From contig JAJUHM010000002.1 in the NCBI GenBank assembly GCA_029279925.1, forward strand, positions 1 through 37,972: a stretch of 37,972 bases of DNA, read 5' to 3'. Position 1 is the first letter of the stretch, and each line of letters starts with the position of its first letter. The stretch comes from Aquabacterium olei (lineage in GTDB: Bacteria > Pseudomonadota > Gammaproteobacteria > Burkholderiales > Burkholderiaceae_C). The translations under genes and the position numbers were made by a program. Below the pieces are notes generated by a model. That model ran no database searches. It was not told the origin of the DNA and saw only the letters and a program-made list of their open reading frames with translations. Below are positions 31,152 through 37,972 of this stretch, piece after piece.

Positions 31152-31511
31152 TCAGGCGCAGCGCACGTGCACCCGTCCCCCTTCGACCTGCACGGCGTGG
31201 GCCTGCACCGACAGCGCCGGGTCTTCCAGGCAGGCGCCGGTTTCGAGGTCGAAGTGGTGCTTGTACAGCGGCGAGGCCACCACCACCCGGCCACCCAGGC
31301 TGCCGATCAGTCCGCGCGACAGCACGCTGGCGCCGTTCTTCGGGTCGACGTTGTCGATCGCGAGGAAGCGGTCCGTGCCGATGCGGAAGACGGCGATGTG
31401 GCGGGCGCCGATGCGGGCGCACACCCCGGTGTCGGGCAGGATGTCATCGATGGCACACACCGGGGTCCAGGTGGTGGTGTCGGGGCGGTCTTGGATCATG
31501 TCGGTCTGCAT
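31152..31511 (-). CDS. nirD: Assimilatory nitrite reductase small subunit NirD
   Basis: 119 residues, directly after nirB with a 16-base gap. Rieske-like fold (WTPVCAIDDILPDTGVCARIG, HIAVFRIGTDRFLAIDNVDPKNGA, SPLYKHHFDLETGACLEDP). As in E. coli NirD, the CxH and CxxH cluster ligands are absent, so it is a structural or electron-transfer partner without its own cluster. The ATG at 31511 fits the family start; ATG 31499 is an alternative. No good ribosome site was seen, consistent with coupling to nirB. Confidence 0.92.
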   Translation of the reverse strand: MQTDMIQDRPDTTTWTPVCAIDDILPDTGVCARIGARHIAVFRIGTDRFLAIDNVDPKNGASVLSRGLIGSLGGRVVVASPLYKHHFDLETGACLEDPALSVQAHAVQVEGGRVHVRCA

Positions 31512-31527
31512 GGTGGGCTCGTGCGGC

Positions 31528-34053
31528 TCAGGCGGTGGTCGTGGTGGTGCCATCGCGCTCTTCGGCGGTGGCCGGGCGGATCTGCCCGCGCTCCGGGACG
31601 AACACGATGCGTTCGTCCGGCACGTCGCTGTTGACGAAAGACCGGAAGCGCTTGCGCACGTCGGGGTTGGTCACCGCGGTCTTCCATTCGCACTGGTAGG
31701 TGTCGACCACATGCTGCATCTGGGCTTCGAGTTCGGCACCCAGGCCCAGCGTGTCCTTGATCAGCACGTCCTTCAGGTAGTCCAGCCCGCCTTCCAGGTT
31801 CTCGCGCCAGGTGCTGGTGCGCTGCAGTCGGTCGGCCGTCTTCACGTAGAACATCAGGAAGCGGTCGATCAGCCGGACCAGTTCTTCCTTGTTCAGGTCG
31901 GACGCGATCAGCTCGGCATGGCGGGGCTTCATGCCGCCGTTGCCGCACACGTACAGGTTCCAGCCCTTTTCGGTTGCGATGATGCCGATGTCCTTGCCCT
32001 GGGCCTCGGCGCATTCGCGGGTGCAGCCCGAGACGCCGAACTTGATCTTGTGCGGCGCACGCAGGCCCTTGTAGCGGTTCTCCAGCTCGACCGCCAGGCC
32101 CACCGAGTCGCCCACGCCATAGCGGCACCAGGTCGAGCCCACACAGCTCTTCACGGTGCGCAGGCTCTTGCCATAGGCGTGGCCCGATTCGAAGCCGGCG
32201 GCAATCAGCTCTTCCCAGATCAGCGGCAGCTGTTCCACGCGGGCGCCGAACAGGTCGACACGCTGCCCGCCCGTGACCTTGGTGTACAGGCCGTACTTCT
32301 TGGCCACCTGGCCCACGGCGATCAGCCCGTCTGGCGTGACCTCGCCGCCCGGCATGCGGGGCACGACGCTGTAGGTGCCGTCCTTCTGGATGTTGCCCAG
32401 GTAGTAGTCGTTGCTGTCCTGCAGGCTGGCGAGGTCCTTCTTGAGGACGAACTCGTTCCACACCGAGGCGAAGATGGACGCGGCCGTGGGCTTGCAGATG
32501 TCGCAGCCCAGGCCCTTGCCATGCTTGGCCAGCAGGTCGGCAAAGGTCTTGATCTGGCCGACGCGGACCAGGTGATAGAGCTCCTGGCGCGAATAGGGGA
32601 AGTGCTCGCACAGGTGGTTGTTGACGGCCATGCCGCGCTTGGCCATCTCGGCCTTCATCACCTGGGTGACCAGGGGCACACAGCCGCCGCAGGTGGCGCC
32701 GGCCTTGGTGCACGACTTCAGCTGCGCAATGGTGGTGGCGCCGTCGGCCACGGCCGCACAGATCTGGCCCTTGCTCACGCTGTTGCACGAGCAGATCTGG
32801 GCGCTGTCGGGCAGGGCGTCCGGGCCCAGGCCGGGCTTGGCCTTGCCGTCGCTGCTGGGCAGGATGAGGAACTCGGGCTCGGCGGGCAGGGTGATGCCGT
32901 TGAGCGCCATCTGCAGCAGCGTGCCGTATTCATCGGCATTGCCCACCAGCACGGCGCCCAGCAGCTTCTTGCCATCGGCACTCACCACGATCTTCTTGTA
33001 GACCTGCTTGACCTCGTCCACGTATTGGAACGAGCGGCAGCCGGGCGTGCGGCCGTGCGCATCGCCGATCGAGGCCACGTCCACGCCCATCAGCTTGAGC
33101 TTGGTGCTCATGTCGGCGCCGGTGAAGGCGGCCTCGGCCTCGCCGGCGATGTGGCGGGCGGCCACGCGGGCCATGTCGTAGCCGGGGGCGACCAGGCCGA
33201 AGGTCTGGTCCTGCCACGAGGCACATTCGCCGATGGCGTAGACGTTGCGGTCGCTGGTGCGGCAGTGGTCGTCGATCACGACGCCGCCCCGTGCGCCGAT
33301 GGCCAGCACGCACTGGCGGGCCAGTTCATCGCGCGGGCGGATGCCCGCGGAGAACACGATCATGTCGGTGTCGAGGTGGCTGCCGTCCTCGAACACCATG
33401 CGGTGGCGGTGCTCGGCGCCGTCTTCGATGCGCACGGTGCTGTGGCTCGTGTGCACATGTACGCCCAGTTCCTCGATCTTGGCGCGCAGCACGCGGCCGC
33501 CCTGGTCGTCCACCTGCACGGCCATCAGGCGCGGGGCGAACTCGACCACGTGGGTTTCGAGGCCCATGTCACGCAGGGCCTTGGCGCATTCCAGGCCCAG
33601 CAGGCCGCCGCCGACCACGACGCCGACCTTGGACTTCGCGCCCGAGGCCTTCATCTTGTCGAGGTCGTCGATGGTGCGGTAGACGAAGCAGTGCGGGCGG
33701 TCGCGGCCCGGGATGGGCGGCACGAAGGGGTTGGAGCCGGTGGCGATCACCAGCTTGTCATAGGGCAGCACTTCGCCGTCGAGGGTCGTGACGGTGTGGT
33801 TGCGGCGGTCGATGCTGGCGGCGCGGCAGGCCAGGCGCAGGTCGAAGCCGGTGCGGTCGAAGAAGCCGGGCTCGACCAGGGACAGGTCCTGGGCGGTCTT
33901 GCCCGAGAAGTATTCGGAGAGGTGGACGCGGTCGTAGGCGGGGCGCACTTCCTCGCACAGCACGGTGACCTGCGCATCGCGCACGCCCGCTTCTGCGAGG
34001 CTTTCAAGGAATTTGTGGCCGACCATGCCGTGGCCAACGAGGACGATCTTCAT
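31528..34053 (-). CDS. nirB: NAD(P)H-dependent nitrite reductase large subunit NirB
   Basis: 841 residues, full family length. FAD/NAD domain first (VLVGHGMVGHKFLESLAEAG, then VGVVVGGGLLGLECAKAL near 143-160). BFD-like [2Fe-2S] ligands C421, C423, C455 and C458; a second C517-x-x-C520 pair. The C-terminal siroheme/[4Fe-4S] domain has C637, C643, C677 and C681 (SCVGSTWCRYG, GVSGCTRECAEAQGKDIG). It reduces nitrite to ammonium in the cytoplasm. GGAG ribosome site before ATG 34053. Upstream lie a sigma-54 promoter, a perfect NtrC site and an ANTAR-type hairpin. Confidence 0.97.
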   Translation of the reverse strand: MKIVLVGHGMVGHKFLESLAEAGVRDAQVTVLCEEVRPAYDRVHLSEYFSGKTAQDLSLVEPGFFDRTGFDLRLACRAASIDRRNHTVTTLDGEVLPYDKLVIATGSNPFVPPIPGRDRPHCFVYRTIDDLDKMKASGAKSKVGVVVGGGLLGLECAKALRDMGLETHVVEFAPRLMAVQVDDQGGRVLRAKIEELGVHVHTSHSTVRIEDGAEHRHRMVFEDGSHLDTDMIVFSAGIRPRDELARQCVLAIGARGGVVIDDHCRTSDRNVYAIGECASWQDQTFGLVAPGYDMARVAARHIAGEAEAAFTGADMSTKLKLMGVDVASIGDAHGRTPGCRSFQYVDEVKQVYKKIVVSADGKKLLGAVLVGNADEYGTLLQMALNGITLPAEPEFLILPSSDGKAKPGLGPDALPDSAQICSCNSVSKGQICAAVADGATTIAQLKSCTKAGATCGGCVPLVTQVMKAEMAKRGMAVNNHLCEHFPYSRQELYHLVRVGQIKTFADLLAKHGKGLGCDICKPTAASIFASVWNEFVLKKDLASLQDSNDYYLGNIQKDGTYSVVPRMPGGEVTPDGLIAVGQVAKKYGLYTKVTGGQRVDLFGARVEQLPLIWEELIAAGFESGHAYGKSLRTVKSCVGSTWCRYGVGDSVGLAVELENRYKGLRAPHKIKFGVSGCTRECAEAQGKDIGIIATEKGWNLYVCGNGGMKPRHAELIASDLNKEELVRLIDRFLMFYVKTADRLQRTSTWRENLEGGLDYLKDVLIKDTLGLGAELEAQMQHVVDTYQCEWKTAVTNPDVRKRFRSFVNSDVPDERIVFVPERGQIRPATAEERDGTTTTTA

Positions 34054-34123
34054 GTGTGCTCCTGCGACGGAAACCAGATGGGGGGATAAGCAGCGGGCAC
34101 CCGGGGCGCGGGGCCGGCTCTCG

Positions 34124-34141
34124 TCCGCCGTCGTTAGCGGA
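34124..34141 (-). promoter_or_regulatory. ANTAR-type RNA hairpin in the nirB leader
   Basis: Minus strand TCCGCT-AACGAC-GGCGGA: a 6-bp stem (the closing pair is U-G) with the hexaloop AACGAC, identical to the loop in the FNT transporter leader (28977-28994). It lies about 42-59 bases after the predicted transcription start. No convincing T-run terminator was found between it and the nirB ATG, so the output of ANTAR binding here is less clear than at the transporter. Confidence 0.55.
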
Positions 34142-34194
34142 GATCACATGTGTGCGCCGGGGCGTCACTACCTTGGGCACACGCCAAGGTTTAC

Positions 34195-34208
34195 GCAATA
34201 TGTGTGCC
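34195..34208 (-). promoter_or_regulatory. Sigma-54 promoter of nirB
   Basis: Minus strand GGCACACATATTGC: GG and GC with ten bases between, matching GGCAC and TTGC of the -24/-12 consensus. It predicts a start near 34183. A stem-loop ACCTTGG / CCAAGGT (34170-34190) spans that start and could be an operator or RNA structure. Confidence 0.7.
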
Positions 34209-34260
34209 GATCTGGTTTCGTGGGGCAAGGGGCGGGGAAGACCGCCTGCGAGGGCATCGG

Positions 34261-34284
34261 CACCTCCGCTTTGGTGCGGAGGTG
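34261..34284. terminator. Hairpin after the PhnD-like gene
   Basis: CACCTCCGC (34261-34269) and GCGGAGGTG (34276-34284) form a perfect 9-bp stem around six bases, 28 bases past the end of the binding-protein gene (minus strand). There is no T-run on the minus strand, so termination, if any, is not of the classical type. It abuts the NtrC site. Confidence 0.45.
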
Positions 34285-34299
34285 CACCCCTCTGGTGCA
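34283..34299. promoter_or_regulatory. NtrC-binding site upstream of nirB
   Basis: TGCACC-CCTCT-GGTGCA is a perfect match to the NtrC dyad TGCACC-N5-GGTGCA. Its centre lies about 107 bases upstream of the predicted sigma-54 start, the usual enhancer distance. It indicates activation of nitrite assimilation under nitrogen limitation. Confidence 0.8.
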
Positions 34300-34312
34300 C
34301 TGGCGCCCGCGT

Positions 34313-35230
34313 TTACTTCAGCAGGCCGGTCGAGCGGCCCACCTGCTCGATCACGTCGAAGTCTTCCACCTTGGCCGGCACGAAGCGCTTGGCACCCTGC
34401 AGCGCCATCACGGCCTGGTCCGCCGGGTCGCTGGCTTCCAGTTGCATGAAGGCGTTGGCGAACTTCTGCACCGTGGCCGGCGGCAGGTCCTTGCGCGCTG
34501 CCCACACGTAGTCCACGAAGGGCGGCGTGGTCCAGATCACCTTGACCTTGTTCTTGTCGAACTTGTCGCCCGCCACCAGGCGGTTCCACACCTCCATGTT
34601 GAGCGCGCCGGCCTGCACCTTGCCCGACTCGACCATCTTCACCGTTGCATCGTGGGCGCCGCTGTAGATCGGGGCGCCGGCGAAGTCCTTGTCCGGATCG
34701 ATCTGGAAGCGCGAGCTCAGGAAGTGCCGCGGGAACAGGTGCCCGGAGGTCGAGCTCTTGGCGCCGAAGGCGAAGCTCTTGCCGCGCAGCTCCTCCGGCT
34801 TGCTGATGCCCGAGGCCGTGTTGACGATGAACACGCTGTGGAACTCGCGGTCGATGTCGCGCATCACCACGGGGCGCGCGCCGGCCAGCACCTTGGCCTG
34901 CACGAAGGTGAAGCCGCCCAGCCACGCGAAATCGACCTTGCCGGCCGCCAGGGCCGAGACGGCCGCGCCGTAGTCGATCACCGGCACGTACACCACCTTG
35001 ACGCCCAGGTGCTTCTGCAGGTGGTCGATCAGCGGCTGGTACTTGCGTGCCAGCTCGGTCGGGTTTTCGTCGGGGATGCCCGAGACGCGGATCACATCCT
35101 GAGCCTGGGCATGGGCGGCGCCCAGCCCCAGCGGGCTCAGCGCGCTCAGGCCGAGCAGCGTGGCGGTGGCGGCCAGCGCGGTGCGGCGCGTGCGGGACAC
35201 GGTCGACGGGCGGGTGGACAGGCGTTTCAT
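34313..35230 (-). CDS. PhnD-like ABC substrate-binding protein (possibly selenium oxyanion)
   Basis: 305 residues with a signal peptide ending GAAHAQA. The mature part (VIRVSGIPDENPTELARKYQPLIDHLQ, DYGAAVSALAAGKVDFAWLGGFTFVQA, GKSFAFGAKSSTSGHLFPRHFL, YSGAHDATVKMVESGKVQAGALN) is of the phosphonate/phosphite/selenate PhnD family. It resembles in particular the group annotated as putative selenate-binding proteins. The start overlaps the permease stop (ATGA). The ligand is inferred from the probable selenouridine synthase gene at the operon head; phosphonate or phosphite remains possible. Confidence 0.85.
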   Translation of the reverse strand: MKRLSTRPSTVSRTRRTALAATATLLGLSALSPLGLGAAHAQAQDVIRVSGIPDENPTELARKYQPLIDHLQKHLGVKVVYVPVIDYGAAVSALAAGKVDFAWLGGFTFVQAKVLAGARPVVMRDIDREFHSVFIVNTASGISKPEELRGKSFAFGAKSSTSGHLFPRHFLSSRFQIDPDKDFAGAPIYSGAHDATVKMVESGKVQAGALNMEVWNRLVAGDKFDKNKVKVIWTTPPFVDYVWAARKDLPPATVQKFANAFMQLEASDPADQAVMALQGAKRFVPAKVEDFDVIEQVGRSTGLLK

Positions 35231-37020
35231 GGGTCAAGGCTCCTTGAGGGGGGATTCGGGTTGGAGAGGTGGGCCGCCGGATCGCACGCCGGCAGCGGCA
35301 GGCGGGCCACGCGGCCCTGCAGCAGGCGGGACCGCAGCCGGTCGCCCAGCGCGTCCACGGCCGTCACCAGCAGCAGCATGGTCAACAGCAGCACGCCCAG
35401 GTCGTGCAGGTGGAACAGGCTGATGGCCGTGTTGAGCGCATCGCCGATGCCGCCGGCGCCGACGAAGCCCACCATGGCCGTGGCGCGCACGTTCACTTCG
35501 AAGCGGTAGAGCGTCAGCGCCGCCAGCCGGGCCTGCACCTGCGGCAGCACGCCGAACAGAAAGGTGGCCAGCGTGCCGGCGCCCAGGCTTTGCAGCGCGG
35601 CGGGCGGGCCGGGCTCGGCCTCTTCCAGCACGTCGGCATACAGCCGCCCCATCACCCCGATGTTGTGCACGGCGATCGCCAGGATGCCAGCCAGCGGCCC
35701 GCCACCGACCCACACGACGAAGACCAGGGCCAGCGTGAGCTCGGGCATCACGCGGGTGAACTGCAGCACCACGCGGCTGACCAGGGCGCCGACCGGGCGC
35801 AGCCACCGCCCGGCGCCGCGTGGGCGGGGCGGGTCGACCAGGTAGCTGCCCACGCTCAGGCGGGCTGCGCCCAGCGGCGCCAGCACGAAGGCCGCGAGCG
35901 CCGACAGCAGCGTGGCCACCCAGGCCATCCACAGCGTGTCGGTGATCTGGCCGGCGGCAAGTTTCAGGAAGGCCGTGTCGATGGCCAGGGTGTCGAGCCG
36001 GGGCAGCAGGGCGGTCTGGGCGCCGCTGAACAGGTCGCGCCACGGGATGTCGAGCCGCATCAGGGCCCACACGGTGCCCACGGCGCCGAGGCCCAGCGTC
36101 CAGCGGGTGGGCGCGCGCCGCAGCCGGTTGCTCAGCCATTCCAGCGCCACGACAAAGCCCAGCACGGCGATCAGCGTGGTGGCCAGTTTGTCGTACTGGA
36201 AGTAGCGCAGGCTGAGCGCGATCTCGCTGCCCAATCCGCCGGCGCCCACCACACCCAGGATGGTGCCGATGCGGATGTTGCACTCGAGGCAGAACAGCGC
36301 GTAGCCCGTCCACTGTCGGCCGACCTGGGGCAGCACCGCATGCAGGAACAGCGCCCAGCGCGAGGCCCCGGCGGCACGCAGGGCCTGCACCGGGCGGGGA
36401 TCGACCGCCTCGGCCAACTCGGCGAACAGCTTGCCGATGTTGCCGCCCACCGTGAGCCCGATGGCCAGCACCGCCGCACCGGGCCCCAGCCCCAGCCACT
36501 GCACGAACAGGTAGGCCCAGACGATTTCGGGCACGGCGCGGCAGACGCCCAGCAGGCCGCGCGCGGCGCTGCGGCTGGCGGCCAGCGCCGCGCGAACGGC
36601 CCTGGGCGGCGGCCGGGGCGGGTCGACCAGATCCGGCACGCGGGTGGCGAAGAACGCCAGCAGGGTGCCCAGGCCTGCCGCCAGTGCCGTGCCCAGCAGG
36701 CCGATCAGCAGGCTCTCGATCGACAGGTCGAGCACGCGCTGCAGGAACTCGGCGGACAGGTCCGGTTGCCGGAAGCCGCTCAGGATGTCGCCGGCGTTGC
36801 GCAGGCCGTCGGCGTCGAACAGGCGCAGCGGGTCGGCGCCCGTCCAGGCCAGGCAGAGCAGGCCGCTGAGCGCCAGGCCCAGCCACAGCACGAAGCGCGA
36901 CAGGGCCTGGCGCCGCGCCGCGTGCAGCGAGCCCGGGCCGGTCGTGTCACGCCACACCGGCACGGCGTCGGGCCCGGCGGTGGTCACGCGGGGCTCAGAG
37001 CCGCTCGTTGCTGCCGGCAT
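35227..37020 (-). CDS. Fused PhnE-PhnE type ABC permease
   Basis: 597 residues, twice the size of an ordinary PhnE. Each half has a PhnE-like core. First: SIESLLIGLLGTALAAGLGTLLAFFATR, CRAVPEIVWAYLFVQWLGLGPGAAVLAIG and VGAGGLGSEIALSLRYFQYD. Second: ITDTLWMAWVATLLSALAAFVLAPLGA, TRVMPELTLALVFVVWVGGGPLAGILAI and VGAGGIGDALNTAISLFHLHDLG. One chain can thus form the whole membrane channel. ATG 37020 overlaps the ATPase gene by 26 bases; a GTG at 36987 is an alternative start. Confidence 0.88.
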   Translation of the reverse strand: MPAATSGSEPRVTTAGPDAVPVWRDTTGPGSLHAARRQALSRFVLWLGLALSGLLCLAWTGADPLRLFDADGLRNAGDILSGFRQPDLSAEFLQRVLDLSIESLLIGLLGTALAAGLGTLLAFFATRVPDLVDPPRPPPRAVRAALAASRSAARGLLGVCRAVPEIVWAYLFVQWLGLGPGAAVLAIGLTVGGNIGKLFAELAEAVDPRPVQALRAAGASRWALFLHAVLPQVGRQWTGYALFCLECNIRIGTILGVVGAGGLGSEIALSLRYFQYDKLATTLIAVLGFVVALEWLSNRLRRAPTRWTLGLGAVGTVWALMRLDIPWRDLFSGAQTALLPRLDTLAIDTAFLKLAAGQITDTLWMAWVATLLSALAAFVLAPLGAARLSVGSYLVDPPRPRGAGRWLRPVGALVSRVVLQFTRVMPELTLALVFVVWVGGGPLAGILAIAVHNIGVMGRLYADVLEEAEPGPPAALQSLGAGTLATFLFGVLPQVQARLAALTLYRFEVNVRATAMVGFVGAGGIGDALNTAISLFHLHDLGVLLLTMLLLVTAVDALGDRLRSRLLQGRVARLPLPACDPAAHLSNPNPPSRSLDP

Positions 37021-37750
37021 AGAGCTGGTCCAGGCGCGCCTCGGTGGCGTCCTGCGGGGCACAGTCGAACAGGATCTCGCCGCGGCGCAGGCCGATCACG
37101 CGGGTGCAGTCCTGTCGGGCGATGTCGAACCAGTGGGTGCAGAACACCAGCGTCATCCCGCGCAGGCGGGCCTGTTCGGTGATCAGGCGCGTCACGGCCT
37201 TGGCGGTGTGCGGGTCGAGCGAGGCGGTCGGCTCGTCGGCCAGCAGGATGTCGGGCTCGGACACCAGCGCGCGGGCGATGGCCACCCGCTGCATCTGCCC
37301 GCCGCTCAGCGCGCCGGCCAGGGCCCACTGGTGGGCGCCCATGTCGAGGGATTGCAGCAGCGCGGCCACCCGCTCGGCTTGCACCGGCCACAGCGCCGCG
37401 GCCAGCGTGCGCCACCACGGCCAATGCGGCAGCAGCCCGGCCAGCACATTGCGGTGCACCGTGGCCTGCGGCACCAGCAGGTTCTGTTGCTCGACGATGC
37501 GGCAACGTGCCCGGTGGCGTTGCAGCGCACGCCAGCCCATGCGGTCCAGCGGTGTGCCGTCCACGTCGATCGTGCCGGCGGTGGCGCGCAACGCGCCGGC
37601 CATCAGGCGGATCAGCGTGGACTTGCCCGCCCCGCTGGGGCCGATCAGGGCGATGCGCTCGCCCGGCTGCACGCGCAGCGACAGGTCGCGCAGCACCGGT
37701 GTGCCGCCCCAGTGGCGGCTGACGCCCTTCAGTTGCAGCTCAACCGACAT
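36995..37750 (-). CDS. PhnC-like ABC transporter ATPase
   Basis: 251 residues, a standard single ATPase: Walker A GPSGAGKS near residue 39, Q-loop EQQNLL, signature LSGGQMQR, Walker B ILLADEP, switch His in FCTHWFD. It is of the phosphonate-type (PhnC) family and would power the fused permease. The ATG at 37750 overlaps the end of the upstream frame by 11 bases. The end overlaps the permease start, so all four genes are translationally linked. Confidence 0.9.
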   Translation of the reverse strand: MSVELQLKGVSRHWGGTPVLRDLSLRVQPGERIALIGPSGAGKSTLIRLMAGALRATAGTIDVDGTPLDRMGWRALQRHRARCRIVEQQNLLVPQATVHRNVLAGLLPHWPWWRTLAAALWPVQAERVAALLQSLDMGAHQWALAGALSGGQMQRVAIARALVSEPDILLADEPTASLDPHTAKAVTRLITEQARLRGMTLVFCTHWFDIARQDCTRVIGLRRGEILFDCAPQDATEARLDQLYAGSNERL

Positions 37751-37972
37751 GGGCGTGGGGTGTTTCAGGCTGATCGACGGCATCCCGCGCGAGCAGCGCG
37801 GCCGCCAGCGCATCGATCCCGGCCTCGTCCAGCGATGCGCCCGGCACCGTCTGCCGCTCGGCCCAGCGGTGGAAGTGCGTGGCCTGCGAGCGCGCGTACT
37901 GCGGGTCGTAGTGCAGGCGGGCCAGTTCCTCGAACAAGGGCGCAAGCTGCCGTGTCTGCGCCCAGCCTTGCC
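37740..37972 (-). CDS. tRNA 2-selenouridine synthase, C-terminal end (partial)
   Basis: The frame is open to the window edge; 76 codons are visible. The segment LAPLFEELARLHYDPQYARSQATHFHRW resembles the C-terminus of SelU/MnmH, where an 'HYDPxYxrS' motif is characteristic. That enzyme swaps sulfur for selenium at U34 of certain tRNAs using selenophosphate. Only the tail is visible, with no rhodanese Cys or P-loop, so this is a moderate call. Its coupling to an ABC transporter suggests selenium supply. Confidence 0.55.
   Translation of the reverse strand, partial: QGWAQTRQLAPLFEELARLHYDPQYARSQATHFHRWAERQTVPGASLDEAGIDALAAALLARDAVDQPETPHAHVG

Noticed and set aside
31108-34089. 993-codon plus-strand frame opposite nirB/nirD
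   Set aside because: It is an antisense shadow of two confidently identified enzymes; its translation is repetitive Val/Ala/Gly/His without domains.
34261-34284. Second NtrC site before nirB (CCGCACC ... GGTGCGG reading)
   Set aside because: The dyad has the wrong half-site sequence and spacing for NtrC; it is better described as a 9-bp-stem hairpin.
35269-37182. 637-codon plus-strand frame opposite the fused permease
   Set aside because: Gln/Arg/Gly/His-rich antisense shadow of a membrane protein gene; no start signal or domain.
1-37972. CRISPR array
   Set aside because: No series of regularly spaced direct repeats was seen; the only longer exact non-coding repeat is the 23-bp pair at 8035 and 13715.

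Overview
The window is high-GC DNA from a betaproteobacterium, most likely Burkholderiales. This is inferred from codon usage, the NirBD/NIT-ANTAR/PP2C-kinase nitrogen cluster, and the Mu/B3-type late phage genes. It has two parts: the late half of a Mu-like transposable prophage (1 to about 18,880, all genes on +), and host chromosome to the right (about 18,880 to 37,972).

Prophage. The gene order is that of Mu-type myophages: scaffold, decoration protein, major capsid protein, a coiled-coil protein, gp36-like, gpG-like, gp37-like, an unusual gp38-like/NodB-like fusion, tail sheath, tail tube, tail assembly chaperone with a candidate -2 frameshift, tape measure, gpN-like, gpP-like, gp45-like spike, gp46, gp47 (J-like), gp48, tail fiber, a DUF4376 protein and a small membrane protein. 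The right tip carries a structured RNA resembling C4 antisense RNA, a Com-like zinc finger and a D12-class adenine methyltransferase whose start codon lies in a hairpin. This is the Mu com-mom layout with a methyltransferase in place of mom. The end has two adjacent 22-bp repeats, like transposase-binding sites R1/R2, and then host sequence. The early region, transposase, terminase, portal and lysis genes lie left of the window.

Host region 1 (18,881-26,251). The prophage sits inside the substrate-binding gene of a peptide/nickel-type ABC importer. The 3' part of that gene remains, followed by two permeases and a fused double ATPase. Convergent to it are a DUF4198 periplasmic protein and a TonB-dependent receptor behind a strong Fur-box-like palindrome. 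Together they look like a metal or metallophore uptake locus whose ABC part has been cut by the phage.

Host region 2 (26,252-34,312, all on -) is a nitrate/nitrite assimilation cluster: nirB, nirD, an Rnk/GreA-C-like protein, a NIT-ANTAR antiterminator, a formate/nitrite-family transporter and a membrane-anchored PP2C/Ser-Thr kinase fusion. Both the nirB and transporter leaders carry a -24/-12 (sigma-54) promoter match and a hairpin with the same hexaloop AACGAC, fitting the ANTAR recognition rule. The transporter leader also has a clear intrinsic terminator, and nirB has a perfect NtrC-site match. The picture is Ntr-activated transcription plus nitrate-controlled antitermination.

Host region 3 (34,313-37,972, on -) is a translationally coupled set: the end of a probable tRNA 2-selenouridine synthase gene, a PhnC-like ATPase, a double-length PhnE-PhnE fused permease and a PhnD-like binding protein. 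Context suggests a selenium oxyanion rather than phosphonate as substrate.
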